A stretch of DNA of 64,000 bases from Chryseobacterium mucoviscidosis (GCF_002177115.1 NZ_MVAG01000088.1:32288-96287), one strand, 5' to 3'; shown: positions 1-8,866, numbered from the stretch's first letter. Notes: generated by a model from the sequence alone, not told the origin. Translations and numbers: made by a program.

Positions 1-1939
1 TCCAGTTTACATTAAATTTGTCTGAAAAACGGTAACGAAGTCCGAAATTGGTAAGAACCTGATTTCTGCCTTTTTCATCATACGCATAATAATCGAAACT
101 GAAATTAAGCTGTAATTTCTTTCGGCTGTCGCTTTCAAACCAGATCCAGGAATCAAAATATTTAGGAACCTGAAGATGTCTCCCAAAAGTTCTCGGCTCG
201 TAAATATCGTTTTGTGTAAAAGGTGTAAACTCTATTCCTCCTCCGAAAACCCTGAAATTTTTATCGGTAAAACTGTTATTGTTATTAAAAATCAGATTCT
301 GAAAAATGAACGGTTCTAATCTGTGAAAATAATTCAGATTAAAATTCAGATACATATTATTGAATGTTTTTGTAGGCTGCAAAATTCTGTAACCGTACCA
401 CGCGTTGTAATTTCCGAAATTGGTTCTTGTAGAAAATCCTACATCGTTGATGTCCCAGTCTTTTGTAGTGACATTTCCGTTGATATTAAAACGGTTTTTG
501 CCTGAAATTTTTGCAAAACCAAGCTCACCTTTAGTCCCGAATTTGGTTTCACCATCCATCACCCAGCTTCCTTTTAAACTTCCGAAAGTATTGTAAGTGT
601 TTTTTTTGTTGTTGATGTCCCAGAGAATTCCCGTTGCATTCGCATCGCGGAAATCTCCATCTCTCGTAACATTGGTGTTTACCAAAGAAACAGAAGAATT
701 TCCGTTGAATCGCTGATCAAAAACCAGAACATTGTAATTCGTCCACGGTTCTACAACCTCTCTTCTCACTTCTCCGGTTTCGTGGTTTAAAATTGTAGCT
801 TCCATTTTTTGCGTTATCCCATTAAAAAAACCTATTCCCAATCCTTTTTTTGTTCTTCCCGAAATTTTAAAAGCATTGAATAATTTTACCTTTGAAGGAT
901 ATTCCGTTACCTCTTCATTGTCATTGGTTGCAGGATATCTCGAAGGCTGTCCGCCGACTCTTCTTGAATAAAACATTCCACCTTTACTGAATAATTCGGT
1001 TCCTTCGGTGAAGAATGTTCTCTGCTCGGAAAACTGCTGTTCAAACGGGGTTAAATTTAAAATAGAATTATCAAAATTTGCCTGCCCGAAATCCGGAATC
1101 AGAGTCATATCGAAGGTAAAAGCATCATTAATACCATATTTTACGTCCATTCCGCCATTCACATTGGCAGTTGTTTTTCCGTCGAAACTGTTCACATATG
1201 TTGAAAAATAAGGTGTAAAAGACAATCGTGTCGGAGGATTGATATTTTCAATTCCGTTTAAAACACCATCAAATAATGTATAAGAGTTTTTTGCATTATC
1301 CACAAAATTCCAGTCATAAGTAGTTTTTGTACGCTGAATCCTGCGGAACATATTCATTCCCCATTCCTGGACGTTACTTTTTGGAAATCTCAGTTCAGAA
1401 TAAGGGATTTTCATTTCTATCGCCCATCCTTTTTCGTTGATTTTTGCCCCGCTGTACCAGATAGAATTCCATGTATCATCTTCTCCGTCCGTTGTAATTT
1501 TTGCATCAAACTGAACGCCGGCTGCGGTTACCATAAATTCCAGACTCTGCTGTTTGTCGTTGTACCCGTTTAAAGTAACTCCGAAGAAATCATCATTTCC
1601 TACGCCGTCTCTTTCTGTGAGTTCTTTGGCAATTTTATGAGGAGTAGGATCGTACATCTGGGCTCCGAAATAAATTCCTGTATCATCATATAAAATTCTG
1701 ACTTCCGTTCTGATAGAATCTGCCTGAAGTTTTCCGTTGTTGGGCTGTCTTTCTATAAAACCGGTAGCAACAGGAGCATTCCGCCATTCTGCATCATCCA
1801 GAATTCCGTCTATTTTGGGAGATGATGAGGTTTTTGTGATGACGATGTTTTTTCTGACAATCTGCGCATCTTCCTTTTTCTGAGAATAGGTAAGTAGGTA
1901 AGATAAAGTAAGGCAAATTGCCAGGATCTGAGTTTTCAT
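1..1939 (-). CDS. DUF5916 / CBM9-like outer-membrane protein (3' part cut off by window edge)
   Basis: Reading the minus strand from the ATG at 1937-1939 gives an open frame to the window edge (about 646 residues seen). It begins with a signal peptide (MKTQILAICLTLSYLL...YSQ), followed by a domain resembling the carbohydrate-binding family 9 fold of DUF5916 proteins (SSPKIDGILDDAEW near residue 40, then FIERQPNNG). The rest is rich in aromatic and Asn residues and looks like an outer-membrane beta-barrel. DUF5916 proteins are common in Bacteroidota and have no settled biochemical role; surface glycan or peptide handling is often guessed. The stop codon lies outside the window. The gene is monocistronic here, since a terminator and the DUF3108 gene lie upstream. 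Confidence 0.85.
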   Translation of the reverse strand, partial: MKTQILAICLTLSYLLTYSQKKEDAQIVRKNIVITKTSSSPKIDGILDDAEWRNAPVATGFIERQPNNGKLQADSIRTEVRILYDDTGIYFGAQMYDPTPHKIAKELTERDGVGNDDFFGVTLNGYNDKQQSLEFMVTAAGVQFDAKITTDGEDDTWNSIWYSGAKINEKGWAIEMKIPYSELRFPKSNVQEWGMNMFRRIQRTKTTYDWNFVDNAKNSYTLFDGVLNGIENINPPTRLSFTPYFSTYVNSFDGKTTANVNGGMDVKYGINDAFTFDMTLIPDFGQANFDNSILNLTPFEQQFSEQRTFFTEGTELFSKGGMFYSRRVGGQPSRYPATNDNEEVTEYPSKVKLFNAFKISGRTKKGLGIGFFNGITQKMEATILNHETGEVRREVVEPWTNYNVLVFDQRFNGNSSVSLVNTNVTRDGDFRDANATGILWDINNKKNTYNTFGSLKGSWVMDGETKFGTKGELGFAKISGKNRFNINGNVTTKDWDINDVGFSTRTNFGNYNAWYGYRILQPTKTFNNMYLNFNLNYFHRLEPFIFQNLIFNNNNSFTDKNFRVFGGGIEFTPFTQNDIYEPRTFGRHLQVPKYFDSWIWFESDSRKKLQLNFSFDYYAYDEKGRNQVLTNFGLRYRFSDKFNVNW

Positions 1940-2007
1940 AGTTCAGTTCTTAATGTTTTAAAGAAGACAACCGAAATCTGAAATCTATTACATAAGAAAC
2001 AAAAAAA

Positions 2008-2029
2008 TGTCTGCAAAATTTGCAGACAT
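2008..2029 (-). terminator. Rho-independent terminator after DUF3108 gene
   Basis: A perfect 9-bp stem (ATGTCTGCA / TGCAGACAT) with a 4-nt loop is followed, on the minus strand, by a run of seven T. It sits 27 bases past the DUF3108 stop codon and separates that gene from the DUF5916 gene. Confidence 0.85.
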
Positions 2030-2055
2030 CTTATTTCTAATGATTTACAAAGAAT

Positions 2056-2826
2056 TTATTTTGTAAACTTTAAAGGATATTTTACATTTTTATATCCGTC
2101 GATACTTGCTTTTAATGATCCGACTGCCAATTCAGCTTTCAATAAAATAGGAATATGGTTGGCGTCGTTAGAAACCCACATCGTTACTCCTTCTTTCTCT
2201 TTAAAAACCCTTCCGCTCTTCACAGACGGAATAATTTTTAAACAGTTAATTGTCCCGAATTTGGTATCCAGATTTTCAGTTCCCACCACTTTTAGCTGAA
2301 AAGGAAACATTTCATCATCAATCCATACATTCATGTTGATTACTGTTCCTGTTCTCAGTTCAGCAGCAGTTTTACTTCTTAAATAATAGAAGCAGGAAAG
2401 CATATCCTGAACTCCTTTTACAGATTTTATTACTTTTGATCCGTTTGCCGGCGTTTTCTTGTCCGTTAAAACCAATGTGTTGTTGTCGTGGTTGAATGTC
2501 GTTTCCAGATGCTGTCTGTAGCTTCCTTCCCTCACGTTTCTTACATAAAAGCTCGGAAGTTCAGTCTGCATATTGATGTAGCTTTCATAAAAATCTTCTA
2601 CCTTAAAGAATGCTCTTACTGCTCCCGTTGTCTGTCCCGTTCCTCTTACATGAAGATGCGGAGCTCCTTTGAACGTAGTTTTCTGTGCCGTAAGATTAGC
2701 GGTACCCGCATTCAGAAATCCGTAATGGATTCTCAGCGTAATAGACTCTCCGTCTGCAATATTATCAATCTGTCCAAATCCCAGAATGAATATAAATATC
2801 GAAATAATACTTAAAAATTTCTTCAT
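2056..2826 (-). CDS. DUF3108 domain periplasmic protein
   Basis: The product has 256 residues. An N-terminal signal peptide (MKKFLSIISIFIFILGFGQ) is followed by a beta-rich domain: GESITLRIHYGFLNAGTANLTAQ at the start and EGVTMWVSNDANHIPILLKAEL near the end are typical of DUF3108. The family is usually periplasmic and resembles lipoprotein-carrier-like half-barrels; no reaction is known. It is divergent from the ferredoxin reductase gene, with a 156-bp intergenic region, and ends in its own terminator, so it is probably transcribed alone. Confidence 0.8.
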   Translation of the reverse strand: MKKFLSIISIFIFILGFGQIDNIADGESITLRIHYGFLNAGTANLTAQKTTFKGAPHLHVRGTGQTTGAVRAFFKVEDFYESYINMQTELPSFYVRNVREGSYRQHLETTFNHDNNTLVLTDKKTPANGSKVIKSVKGVQDMLSCFYYLRSKTAAELRTGTVINMNVWIDDEMFPFQLKVVGTENLDTKFGTINCLKIIPSVKSGRVFKEKEGVTMWVSNDANHIPILLKAELAVGSLKASIDGYKNVKYPLKFTK

Positions 2827-2941
2827 AATTTAAATTTTACAAAAACATTGCCAAATTCAATAACTTTAAAATATGAAATATATTTGACAAATCTCAGTTT
2901 TTTATTTAGACTGAATTAAATATGCTTCGCATTAAAATTAG

Positions 2942-2949
2942 TAAATTTG
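2942..2949 (+). promoter_or_regulatory. Bacteroidota -7 box (TAnnTTTG) for the ferredoxin reductase gene
   Basis: TAAATTTG lies 33 bases before the ATG at 2983 and matches the TAnnTTTG -7 consensus of flavobacterial housekeeping promoters. I see no clear TTG at -33, so the call is moderate. Confidence 0.5.
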
Positions 2950-2982
2950 CGCTCACAAGTATAATTAAATTATCTTATAATT

Positions 2983-4038
2983 ATGATAACGACGGATATA
3001 TTGATCATAGGAGCCGGTCCTACAGGACTTTTTGCTGTATTTGAAGCAGGTTTATTAAAAATGAAGTGCCATATTATTGATGCACTTCCTCAACCGGGAG
3101 GACAGTTGGCTGAGCTTTATCCTAAAAAGCCTATTTTCGATATTCCGGGATATCCTTCTGTAAATGCGGGAGAGCTTGTGGATAATTTGATGGAGCAGAT
3201 CAAGCAGTTTCAGCCGGGATTCACTTTGGGAGAGACCGCAGTTTCTTACACAAAAGTGGATGACGAATGGTTTGAAGTCATTACGAACAAAGGAACTGTT
3301 CACAGAGCGAAAGCTATTGCTATCGCAGGAGGTTTAGGAACTTTCGAGCCAAGAAAACCTACCATTGAAAATGTAGCCGATTACGAAGAAAAAGGTCTTG
3401 AATATTTTGTAAAAGAGCCTGAACATTTCAGAAACAAAAAAGTAGTGATTGCCGGAGGAGGAGATTCTGCACTGGACTGGAGTATTTTCTTATCTAATGT
3501 AGCGAGTGAAGTTACGTTGATCCACAGAAGAAACGAATTCCGTGGTGCTTTGGATTCTGTAGAAAAAGTTCAGGATCTTAAAAATCAGGGTAAAATTAAA
3601 TTAATTACTCCTGCAGAAGTTACAGCGATTAAAGGTGACGGAAAAGTAGAAGCGATTACGGTTGCTATTGACGGACAGGATCCTTACGATATTGAAACAG
3701 ATTATTTTATTCCGTTATTCGGTTTAACACCAAAATTGGGAGAAATCGGAAACTGGGGACTGAATATCGAGAAAAATGCAATCGTTGTAAACAATGCTTT
3801 GGATTATCAGACGAACATCGACGGAATTTACGCGATCGGGGATATCAATACTTATCCGGGAAAATTAAAGCTGATTCTTTGCGGATTCCATGAAGCTACT
3901 TTAATGTGTCAGAGTGTTTACAACAGACTGAATCCGGGTAAAAAATTCGTTCTGAAATATACAACGGTAAGCGGCGTAGACGGATTCGACGGAAGCAGAA
4001 AAGAAGCAGAAAAAGCTGTTGTTAAAAAAATTGACTAA
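2983..4038 (+). CDS. Ferredoxin--NAD(P)+ reductase (thioredoxin-reductase-like FNR)
   Basis: The product has 351 residues, the usual size of YumC-type FNRs. The FAD-binding motif is at the N terminus (IIGAGPTGLFAVFEAG, residues 7-22). A second dinucleotide site occurs mid-protein (VVIAGGGDSALDW, about residue 154), and a C-terminal FAD contact is seen in GIYAIGDINTYPGK. The CxxC pair of true thioredoxin reductases is missing, which points to ferredoxin reductase. The 2Fe-2S ferredoxin gene follows on the same strand, so the pair probably moves electrons between NADPH and the ferredoxin in the cytoplasm. Partner enzymes are not evident here. Confidence 0.88.
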   Translation: MITTDILIIGAGPTGLFAVFEAGLLKMKCHIIDALPQPGGQLAELYPKKPIFDIPGYPSVNAGELVDNLMEQIKQFQPGFTLGETAVSYTKVDDEWFEVITNKGTVHRAKAIAIAGGLGTFEPRKPTIENVADYEEKGLEYFVKEPEHFRNKKVVIAGGGDSALDWSIFLSNVASEVTLIHRRNEFRGALDSVEKVQDLKNQGKIKLITPAEVTAIKGDGKVEAITVAIDGQDPYDIETDYFIPLFGLTPKLGEIGNWGLNIEKNAIVVNNALDYQTNIDGIYAIGDINTYPGKLKLILCGFHEATLMCQSVYNRLNPGKKFVLKYTTVSGVDGFDGSRKEAEKAVVKKID

Positions 4039-4069
4039 TTTTGTTGTCTGTTGTTGAATATCAATTACC

Positions 4070-4097
4070 ATCAACAATCAACTATTAACGATCAACA
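4070..4097 (+). repeat. Degenerate heptamer tandem repeat before the ferredoxin gene
   Basis: Four 7-bp units in a row (ATCAACA, ATCAACT, ATTAACG, ATCAACA) end four bases before the ferredoxin ATG. They are the reverse complement of the heptamer family at 27217 and 54358, so a repeat array forms the ferredoxin translation-initiation region. Confidence 0.65.
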
Positions 4098-4101
4098 AAA
4101 G

Positions 4102-4431
4102 ATGAGCGATATTAATATAAAAATTACCGATAGGGAAGGAGTTACACACGATGTCGTTGCGCCAACGGATATGTCTATGAATCTGATGGAAATCATCCGT
4201 TCTTATGAATTGGCGGAAGAAGGAACCATCGGAGTTTGCGGAGGAATGGCGATGTGTGCTTCGTGTCAGGTTTACGTGACAAACGATCCGGGACTTGATG
4301 AAATGGGCGCAGAAGAAGATGCCATGTTGGGTGAAGCATTCCATGTACAGGAAAACAGCAGACTGGGCTGTCAACTGCATATCGTTCCAGAAATGGAAGG
4401 TCTGGAAGTAGAGATTGCTCCTTATCCTTAG
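4102..4431 (+). CDS. 2Fe-2S ferredoxin (adrenodoxin-type)
   Basis: From the ATG at 4102 the product is 109 residues. Cluster ligands are visible as C-x5-C-x2-C in GVCGGMAMCASCQ and a fourth Cys in SRLGCQL, the adrenodoxin/ISC-ferredoxin pattern. I prefer this start over the ATG at 4051, because the extra 17 residues would be encoded mostly by the heptamer repeat and do not belong to the fold. It follows the ferredoxin reductase gene by 63 bases and is probably its electron acceptor or donor. The closing hairpin at 4457 ends the unit. Confidence 0.9.
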   Translation: MSDINIKITDREGVTHDVVAPTDMSMNLMEIIRSYELAEEGTIGVCGGMAMCASCQVYVTNDPGLDEMGAEEDAMLGEAFHVQENSRLGCQLHIVPEMEGLEVEIAPYP

Positions 4432-4456
4432 AAAGATTTTAACTTACCATAAAATA

Positions 4457-4492
4457 AAAGCCTCCCGAAGATTTTCTTCAGGAGGTTTTTTA
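4457..4492. terminator. Bidirectional hairpin terminator between ferredoxin and mrr genes
   Basis: A stem formed by CCTCC/GGAGG, extended by GAAGA/TCTTC around a short loop, has A-rich sequence on the left and a T run on the right. It lies between convergent genes. Confidence 0.8.
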
Positions 4493-4521
4493 ATAAGTTT
4501 TGATATTAGAAATAAAGAGAT

Positions 4522-5406
4522 TTATTTTTTCATATAAATCTCGAAAAAATTATAATCAACTTCATAAATTACTTTAGGTTTTAACCCTAGTTCAACTTTC
4601 TCGAATAATTCAACTAATTTTTTTCCATCAATTAATTCTATCGGAGGCGCGCCATCTCGTGATGCTTCTCTTTTCGCATCTTCAGAAAATGTTCCAGTTG
4701 TAAGAATTATACCTTTATCAGCTCTTCCAATCATGGCATTTCTAAAATCTCCGATTTGGGATCTTGAGACTGTCCCTTTGTATCTTTTGCATTGAAATAA
4801 AACTTTCATACTTACAAATGGATTAAGTTCTAACGTTCCATAGCCATCGATTCCACCATCATGAGAGGCTTGCGTCACATTTACATTTTCAAAGCCATGC
4901 TCACGAAGCAATCTTTTACAAATATGTTCAAATCCATTTGGGGTTACAGACTGTAATACTTCCAATAATGTAGGAGTAATTTCATGTTCTAATTCTTCAG
5001 GTTCTTCCTCTTCTTGGAATTCAACAATTTTGGCTTTCGGTGTTTTTTCTTTTTTAGCTTTCTGATGAATTTCAACCCATTTTAAGAATATTTTTCTTGA
5101 ATCGTCTAATGTTAAAAAAGTATTTTGACCTTTAGATGATAAAGTCCAAACACCTTTTTTAGAGTTGTCTAGTAAACCTTCCCATACAAGATATTGTCTT
5201 GCCCATGCTACTTGATTATCAAATCTTAGAATCCCAGATTTCATGACTTCTTCACGTTGAGAATCCGGAACTTTTTCTTTTTTAGCAATTTCTTCCACAA
5301 CTTCTTTAGGTCGTCCAGAACCACCTAATTCTCTTAAAGCATTTAAAAGTGGACCAAACCAATTTGTAAATGCAGCCTGCTTAGTTTTCTTTTTTGCTTC
5401 ACTCAT
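4522..5406 (-). CDS. mrr: Mrr-type restriction endonuclease
   Basis: The product has 294 residues. The N-terminal ~90 residues match the Mrr_N winged-helix domain (FGPLLNALRELGGSGRPKEVVEEIAKK). After an acidic linker (EEEEPEELEHE) comes the Mrr catalytic domain with PD-(D/E)xK features: GFEHICKRLLREHGFENV, then SHDGGIDGYG supplying the Asp and LFQCKRYKG supplying the QxK lysine. Mrr enzymes cleave DNA carrying modified bases and need no partner methylase; none is seen. A perfect 13-bp inverted repeat lies just upstream. The gene is flanked by housekeeping genes and may be an accessory insertion. Confidence 0.88.
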   Translation of the reverse strand: MSEAKKKTKQAAFTNWFGPLLNALRELGGSGRPKEVVEEIAKKEKVPDSQREEVMKSGILRFDNQVAWARQYLVWEGLLDNSKKGVWTLSSKGQNTFLTLDDSRKIFLKWVEIHQKAKKEKTPKAKIVEFQEEEEPEELEHEITPTLLEVLQSVTPNGFEHICKRLLREHGFENVNVTQASHDGGIDGYGTLELNPFVSMKVLFQCKRYKGTVSRSQIGDFRNAMIGRADKGIILTTGTFSEDAKREASRDGAPPIELIDGKKLVELFEKVELGLKPKVIYEVDYNFFEIYMKK

Positions 5407-5425
5407 GTTACATAGCTTCTTATAA

Positions 5426-5462
5426 TTGAATATCCAAAATCAAAACGACTTTGGATATTCAA
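5426..5462. promoter_or_regulatory. 13-bp perfect inverted repeat upstream of mrr
   Basis: TTGAATATCCAAA (5426-5438) is repeated as its exact complement at 5450-5462, with an 11-nt spacer. It starts 20 bases before the mrr ATG and sits between mrr and the pepD stop. There is no T run, so an operator or an element boundary is more likely than a terminator. Function is inferred only. Confidence 0.5.
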
Positions 5463-5480
5463 TATAGCAATTTTACAATT

Positions 5481-6926
5481 TTATTTCTGAGGAATGTTGG
5501 CTAAAATATCTTTCAGGAAACTCCAGAATTTCTGGGCTGAAGGAATATTTGCCTTCTCATCCGGAGAGTGCGCTCCGCGAATGGTGGGTCCGAAACTTAC
5601 CATTTCCATTTCAGGATAATTGGCTCCGATGATTCCGCATTCCAGACCTGCGTGACAGGCTACAACGTGAGGTTTTTCAGTGAATTTCTCAACATAGATT
5701 TTTTCCATCAATTGAACGATTTCAGAACCCGGTTTAGGTTTCCATCCCGGATAAGAACCACTGAAAACGGTATTCATTCCGGCAAGTTCAGCAACTGATT
5801 TCAACTGTTCAGCCACCGAATCTTTAGATGATTCTACTGATGATCTTGAAAGGTTTAAAATTTTTAATGCACCGTCTTTTAATTCAACTCTTGCGACGTT
5901 GTTGGAAGATTCTACCAGATCTTTTACATCCGGACTCATTCTATACACTCCGTTATGAAGAGATTTCAATGTTAAGATGATCTTTTTTGAATCTGCTTCT
6001 GAAATCGCTTTCTCTGAAGTTGTCGTGTTTTCGATATTGATCTGAAGACCGGCTTCAATGCTTGCAAACTCGTCTAAAATTTCTTTTTTAAGTCCGTTCG
6101 TCACTTCTTCGATAAATTCCTGAGCATTTCTTACGGAAGCAACAGCAACGGCTTCTCTCGGGATAGCATTTCTCAATCCGCCTCCGTCAATAGAAATCAA
6201 CTGAATGTTTTCTTTTTCCAAAGCTTTATAAAGCAACCTCCCCAAAATAACATTTGCATTTCCAAAACCTTTGTGAATATCCATTCCGGAATGCCCTCCT
6301 TGTAAACCTTTTACTTCAAATCTCACGATTTGTCCGTTTGCCGCTTCAGTTTCGTAGTTTTGAGAAACGGTAACATCAATTCCTCCGGCGCAGCCGATAT
6401 CAATTTCATCGTCTTCTTCGGTATCAAGATTCAGAAGGATATCTCCCGTTAACTGTCCCGGTTTCAGACCTAAAGCTCCCGTCATTCCTGTTTCTTCATC
6501 AATGGTGAAAAGTGCCTCCAAAGCAGGGTGCGGAATATCTGAACTTTCCAGAATAGACATGATTGTCGCTACTCCTAAACCATTGTCGGCTCCCAAAGTG
6601 GTTCCTTTTGCTTTTACCCAGTCTCCATCGATTTCCATTTTGATTCCTTCTGTTTCAAAATCAAAATTTACATCATTGTTTTTTTGGCAAACCATATCCA
6701 GATGCGATTGCAAAACCACAGATTTGCGGTTTTCCATTCCTGCAGTTGCCGGTTTTTTGATGATTACATTTCCTACTTCATCAACAGTAGTTTCCAATCC
6801 TAAGTTTTCACCAAATTCTCTGATGAACGCAATTACTTTTTCTTCTTTTTTTGAGGGTCTCGGAACCGAATTTAATTTGGAGAAATTTTTCCAGATAATC
6901 TGCGGTTCTATATTAGATAGCTCCAT
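5481..6926 (-). CDS. pepD: Cytosolic beta-Ala-His / aminoacyl-histidine dipeptidase (M20 family)
   Basis: From the ATG at 6924-6926 the product has 481 residues, the normal PepD length. It starts MELSNIEPQIIWKNF, typical for the family. Metal-site regions are visible: VLQSHLDMVCQ (His and Asp), TTLGADNGLGVA (bridging Asp), FTIDEETGMTGA (catalytic Glu-Glu) and the C-terminal ACHAGLECG. PepD hydrolyses Xaa-His dipeptides with zinc. An in-frame ATG at 6974 would place the upstream terminator hairpin (6959-6986) and a TAnnTTTG promoter box inside the gene, so I reject that start. Confidence 0.92.
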   Translation of the reverse strand: MELSNIEPQIIWKNFSKLNSVPRPSKKEEKVIAFIREFGENLGLETTVDEVGNVIIKKPATAGMENRKSVVLQSHLDMVCQKNNDVNFDFETEGIKMEIDGDWVKAKGTTLGADNGLGVATIMSILESSDIPHPALEALFTIDEETGMTGALGLKPGQLTGDILLNLDTEEDDEIDIGCAGGIDVTVSQNYETEAANGQIVRFEVKGLQGGHSGMDIHKGFGNANVILGRLLYKALEKENIQLISIDGGGLRNAIPREAVAVASVRNAQEFIEEVTNGLKKEILDEFASIEAGLQINIENTTTSEKAISEADSKKIILTLKSLHNGVYRMSPDVKDLVESSNNVARVELKDGALKILNLSRSSVESSKDSVAEQLKSVAELAGMNTVFSGSYPGWKPKPGSEIVQLMEKIYVEKFTEKPHVVACHAGLECGIIGANYPEMEMVSFGPTIRGAHSPDEKANIPSAQKFWSFLKDILANIPQK

Positions 6927-6941
6927 GAAATTTATTTTTAT

Positions 6942-6949
6942 CAAAATTA
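6942..6949 (-). promoter_or_regulatory. -7 box of the pepD promoter
   Basis: On the minus strand this reads TAATTTTG, 15 bases before the pepD ATG. It supports the shorter pepD start. No convincing -33 element was seen. Confidence 0.45.
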
Positions 6950-6958
6950 CGAAATAAA

Positions 6959-6986
6959 AAATGCTTCCGATCATTCAGAAGCATTC
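6959..6986 (-). terminator. Terminator after the 7011-7502 lipoprotein gene
   Basis: An AATGCTTC/GAAGCATT stem with a 10-nt loop is followed by T-rich sequence on the minus strand. It lies directly after the lipoprotein stop codon. Confidence 0.75.
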
Positions 6987-7010
6987 TTTTTTATTGTTTT
7001 AAATGTATTT

Positions 7011-7502
7011 TCAGCATCCGCATTCTCCGTAAATAGGTAGGGTAACAACCGTTCCGTCCGGTTTTTCAATCGTAAGCGTACCTTCAAAAAGTAAAGCTTC
7101 TTCTCCTTTTATTTTTTTACCTTTTACCGAGATTTTATAATCGTCGCTTTCAATTTCTTTGCTCAGTTCTTCGTCTACTTCCATATCGCTTGAAGAGATC
7201 AGATTCATGGCAAGTCTTTTTCCGTCCAGCTTCATGTAGGCTGTTTTTCCGGCATCATCTGCATAAATGTATTTTTCGTTTTCAAAATCCGACTTGCTTT
7301 TTGCAAAATAGCATGAGCATTCCTTAATTTCTTTTGGAAAAGGAAATGGATCAACAACAATGCCTGTTTTCTGGGCATCTGTTTTTACAGAATCCTGAAC
7401 TACCGTTACAGAATCTTTTTTTGCCGAGTCGGAAACTGTTTCTTTATCCTTTTTGCAGGCAACCAAAAGGAAAGCCGAAAAGAAAATGATTACATATTTC
7501 AT
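7011..7502 (-). CDS. Small lipoprotein of unknown function
   Basis: The product has 163 residues. The lipobox LLVAC places the lipidated Cys at residue 16, followed by a Lys/Asp/Ser-rich linker (KKDKETVSDSAKKDSVTVVQDSV). The C-terminal part has three cysteines, CSC in IKECSCYF and the terminal GECGC. KYIYADDAGKTAYMKLDGKRLAMNL looks like a beta sheet. I do not recognise a named family. It ends with its own terminator. Confidence 0.7.
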   Translation of the reverse strand: MKYVIIFFSAFLLVACKKDKETVSDSAKKDSVTVVQDSVKTDAQKTGIVVDPFPFPKEIKECSCYFAKSKSDFENEKYIYADDAGKTAYMKLDGKRLAMNLISSSDMEVDEELSKEIESDDYKISVKGKKIKGEEALLFEGTLTIEKPDGTVVTLPIYGECGC

Positions 7503-7608
7503 CGTGTATTATTTAATTTAACCTAAAAATTTTCGAAACTTAAAGGTATGAAAAATTTAATTTATTGATTTTTCTGATAAAGTTTGACCGTTTAAAATCA
7601 TTCATATA

Positions 7609-8055
7609 TCATTCCGAATTCATCAATTTTTTCAGAATGATATTGCTCCAGTCTCCTTCATCCGGTGAAATGATGATGGTTTTAAATCCGAATTTTTTTC
7701 CTTCCATTTCAATTCCGGCAGAATCATCAATATGAATATTAATGCCAAATTCCGGAGGAAATTTAGAAATATTTTTTCCTTTCATTTTTACTTTTCTGTC
7801 ATGCAGTTGCTGATTGATGATAAAATCAACCGGAATACTGTAAGATAGAAACATCAGCTTAATTTTTAAGGTACTCTTGTAAGAAGTCGTATAAATATAA
7901 ATTGTATGTTTTCTATTTCTTAATGCTTTAAACGATGCAACTGTTCCGGATCGAATCCTTTCGCATCCGATAATTTTAGCCCAAAAAGTCTCTTTTTCTA
8001 AAGGAAATCTATGGTTGGAAATAATGGTATCATCTAAATCAAAAGATATTTTCAT
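7609..8055 (-). CDS. HAD-superfamily hydrolase-like protein
   Basis: The product has 148 residues. HAD motif I is at the N terminus (SFDLDDTII, DxDxT with the nucleophile Asp). Motif II looks like IYTTS, and motif IV is INIHIDDSAG. There is a Lys-rich middle (RKVKMKGK). It is shorter than most HAD phosphatases and has almost no cap domain. A phosphatase on a small phosphorylated substrate is the family expectation, but the substrate cannot be read from the sequence. It lies 27 bases downstream of the LURP-one-like gene and may be co-transcribed with it. Confidence 0.7.
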   Translation of the reverse strand: MKISFDLDDTIISNHRFPLEKETFWAKIIGCERIRSGTVASFKALRNRKHTIYIYTTSYKSTLKIKLMFLSYSIPVDFIINQQLHDRKVKMKGKNISKFPPEFGINIHIDDSAGIEMEGKKFGFKTIIISPDEGDWSNIILKKLMNSE

Positions 8056-8082
8056 AGATTGAAAACTGCGGAAATTCTGAGG

Positions 8083-8688
8083 CTATCCTCTCGCTCTTTC
8101 AAGCAGCGTCATCATAAGCAATGAAAGAATGACCAGGCTTTCTTCTTCGTCATCAATATCAACCAGTCTGTCCAGTTGAAATCTTCTTCCGAAGAAAGAC
8201 GGCATTTTTTTCAGTTTAAAATATGCTTTTCCGTCTATTCCGGCTACGGTGTAGGAAGGATTTAAGAAATATCCGGTAAACATTCCGATCACAGGGATTT
8301 CGCTCACCATTCCGTCCAGAAACTTTGTCCATGCGTTGTCTTCTGTGATGGTAAATCTCTCTTTATCGTTACTGTCCAGAACGTTGTAAGTCGATTTCCA
8401 GAAAGAACGCATCCCTTTTCTCGCAAGTCTTCCAAAGCTTCTTCCTGTCGCTATTTCAGTTAAAGAATAAGAGGCATTAAAATCAAGCCATCGATCGGCT
8501 TTGATTCTGAAAAGTTCTTTAGACTTGCTTTCATCATTAAAAATGATAACGTCTTCTTTCAGTTTGAACATTTTCTGGCGCACATAAGCGACGTAATTTC
8601 CGTTTTTGTCTGTAATATTGAAATCACTTGCCAGTGTTGAAATTTTAAATTTAAAATCCAGTGGATAGTTTAAATTGTTAAGAACCAT
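8083..8688 (-). CDS. LURP-one-related / scramblase-like protein
   Basis: The product has 201 residues and no signal peptide. The N-terminal half has the beta-strand pattern of the LURP-one/phospholipid-scramblase (tubby-like) fold: STLASDFNITDKNGNYVAYVRQKMFKLKEDVIIFNDES, then ELFRIKADRWLDFNASYSLTE. The DEEESLVILSLLMMTLLERARG tail is typical of bacterial members. No enzymatic activity is known. It begins the minus-strand pair with the HAD-like gene; the region to recR (178 bp) holds both promoters. Confidence 0.65.
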   Translation of the reverse strand: MVLNNLNYPLDFKFKISTLASDFNITDKNGNYVAYVRQKMFKLKEDVIIFNDESKSKELFRIKADRWLDFNASYSLTEIATGRSFGRLARKGMRSFWKSTYNVLDSNDKERFTITEDNAWTKFLDGMVSEIPVIGMFTGYFLNPSYTVAGIDGKAYFKLKKMPSFFGRRFQLDRLVDIDDEEESLVILSLLMMTLLERARG

Positions 8689-8854
8689 TGAGTTTTATTT
8701 TTTTAAGTTAATATTTGGATGATCAAATATAAGGTTTTTAATCTGAGCTTAGAAAACGGAACTGTGGAAATGGAGGATTATTAAAAAGATTTAAAATTTA
8801 TTTTTAGGCTCTTAACATAAAAACAACAGGTAGTAAACTGTCAACAATTATCAT

Positions 8855-8862
8855 TATTTTTG
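8855..8862 (+). promoter_or_regulatory. -7 box before recR
   Basis: TATTTTTG, a TAnnTTTG match, ends four bases before the recR ATG. Transcription from it would give a nearly leaderless mRNA. No strong -33 box was seen. Confidence 0.35.
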
Positions 8863-8866
8863 TTCT

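Noticed and set aside
4051..4101. N-terminal extension of the ferredoxin from the ATG at 4051
   Set aside because: It is encoded by the degenerate heptamer array and adds nothing to the ferredoxin fold; 4102 is the better start.
6927..6974. N-terminal extension of pepD
   Set aside because: It overlaps the upstream terminator hairpin and a -7 promoter box; the family starts at the second Met.
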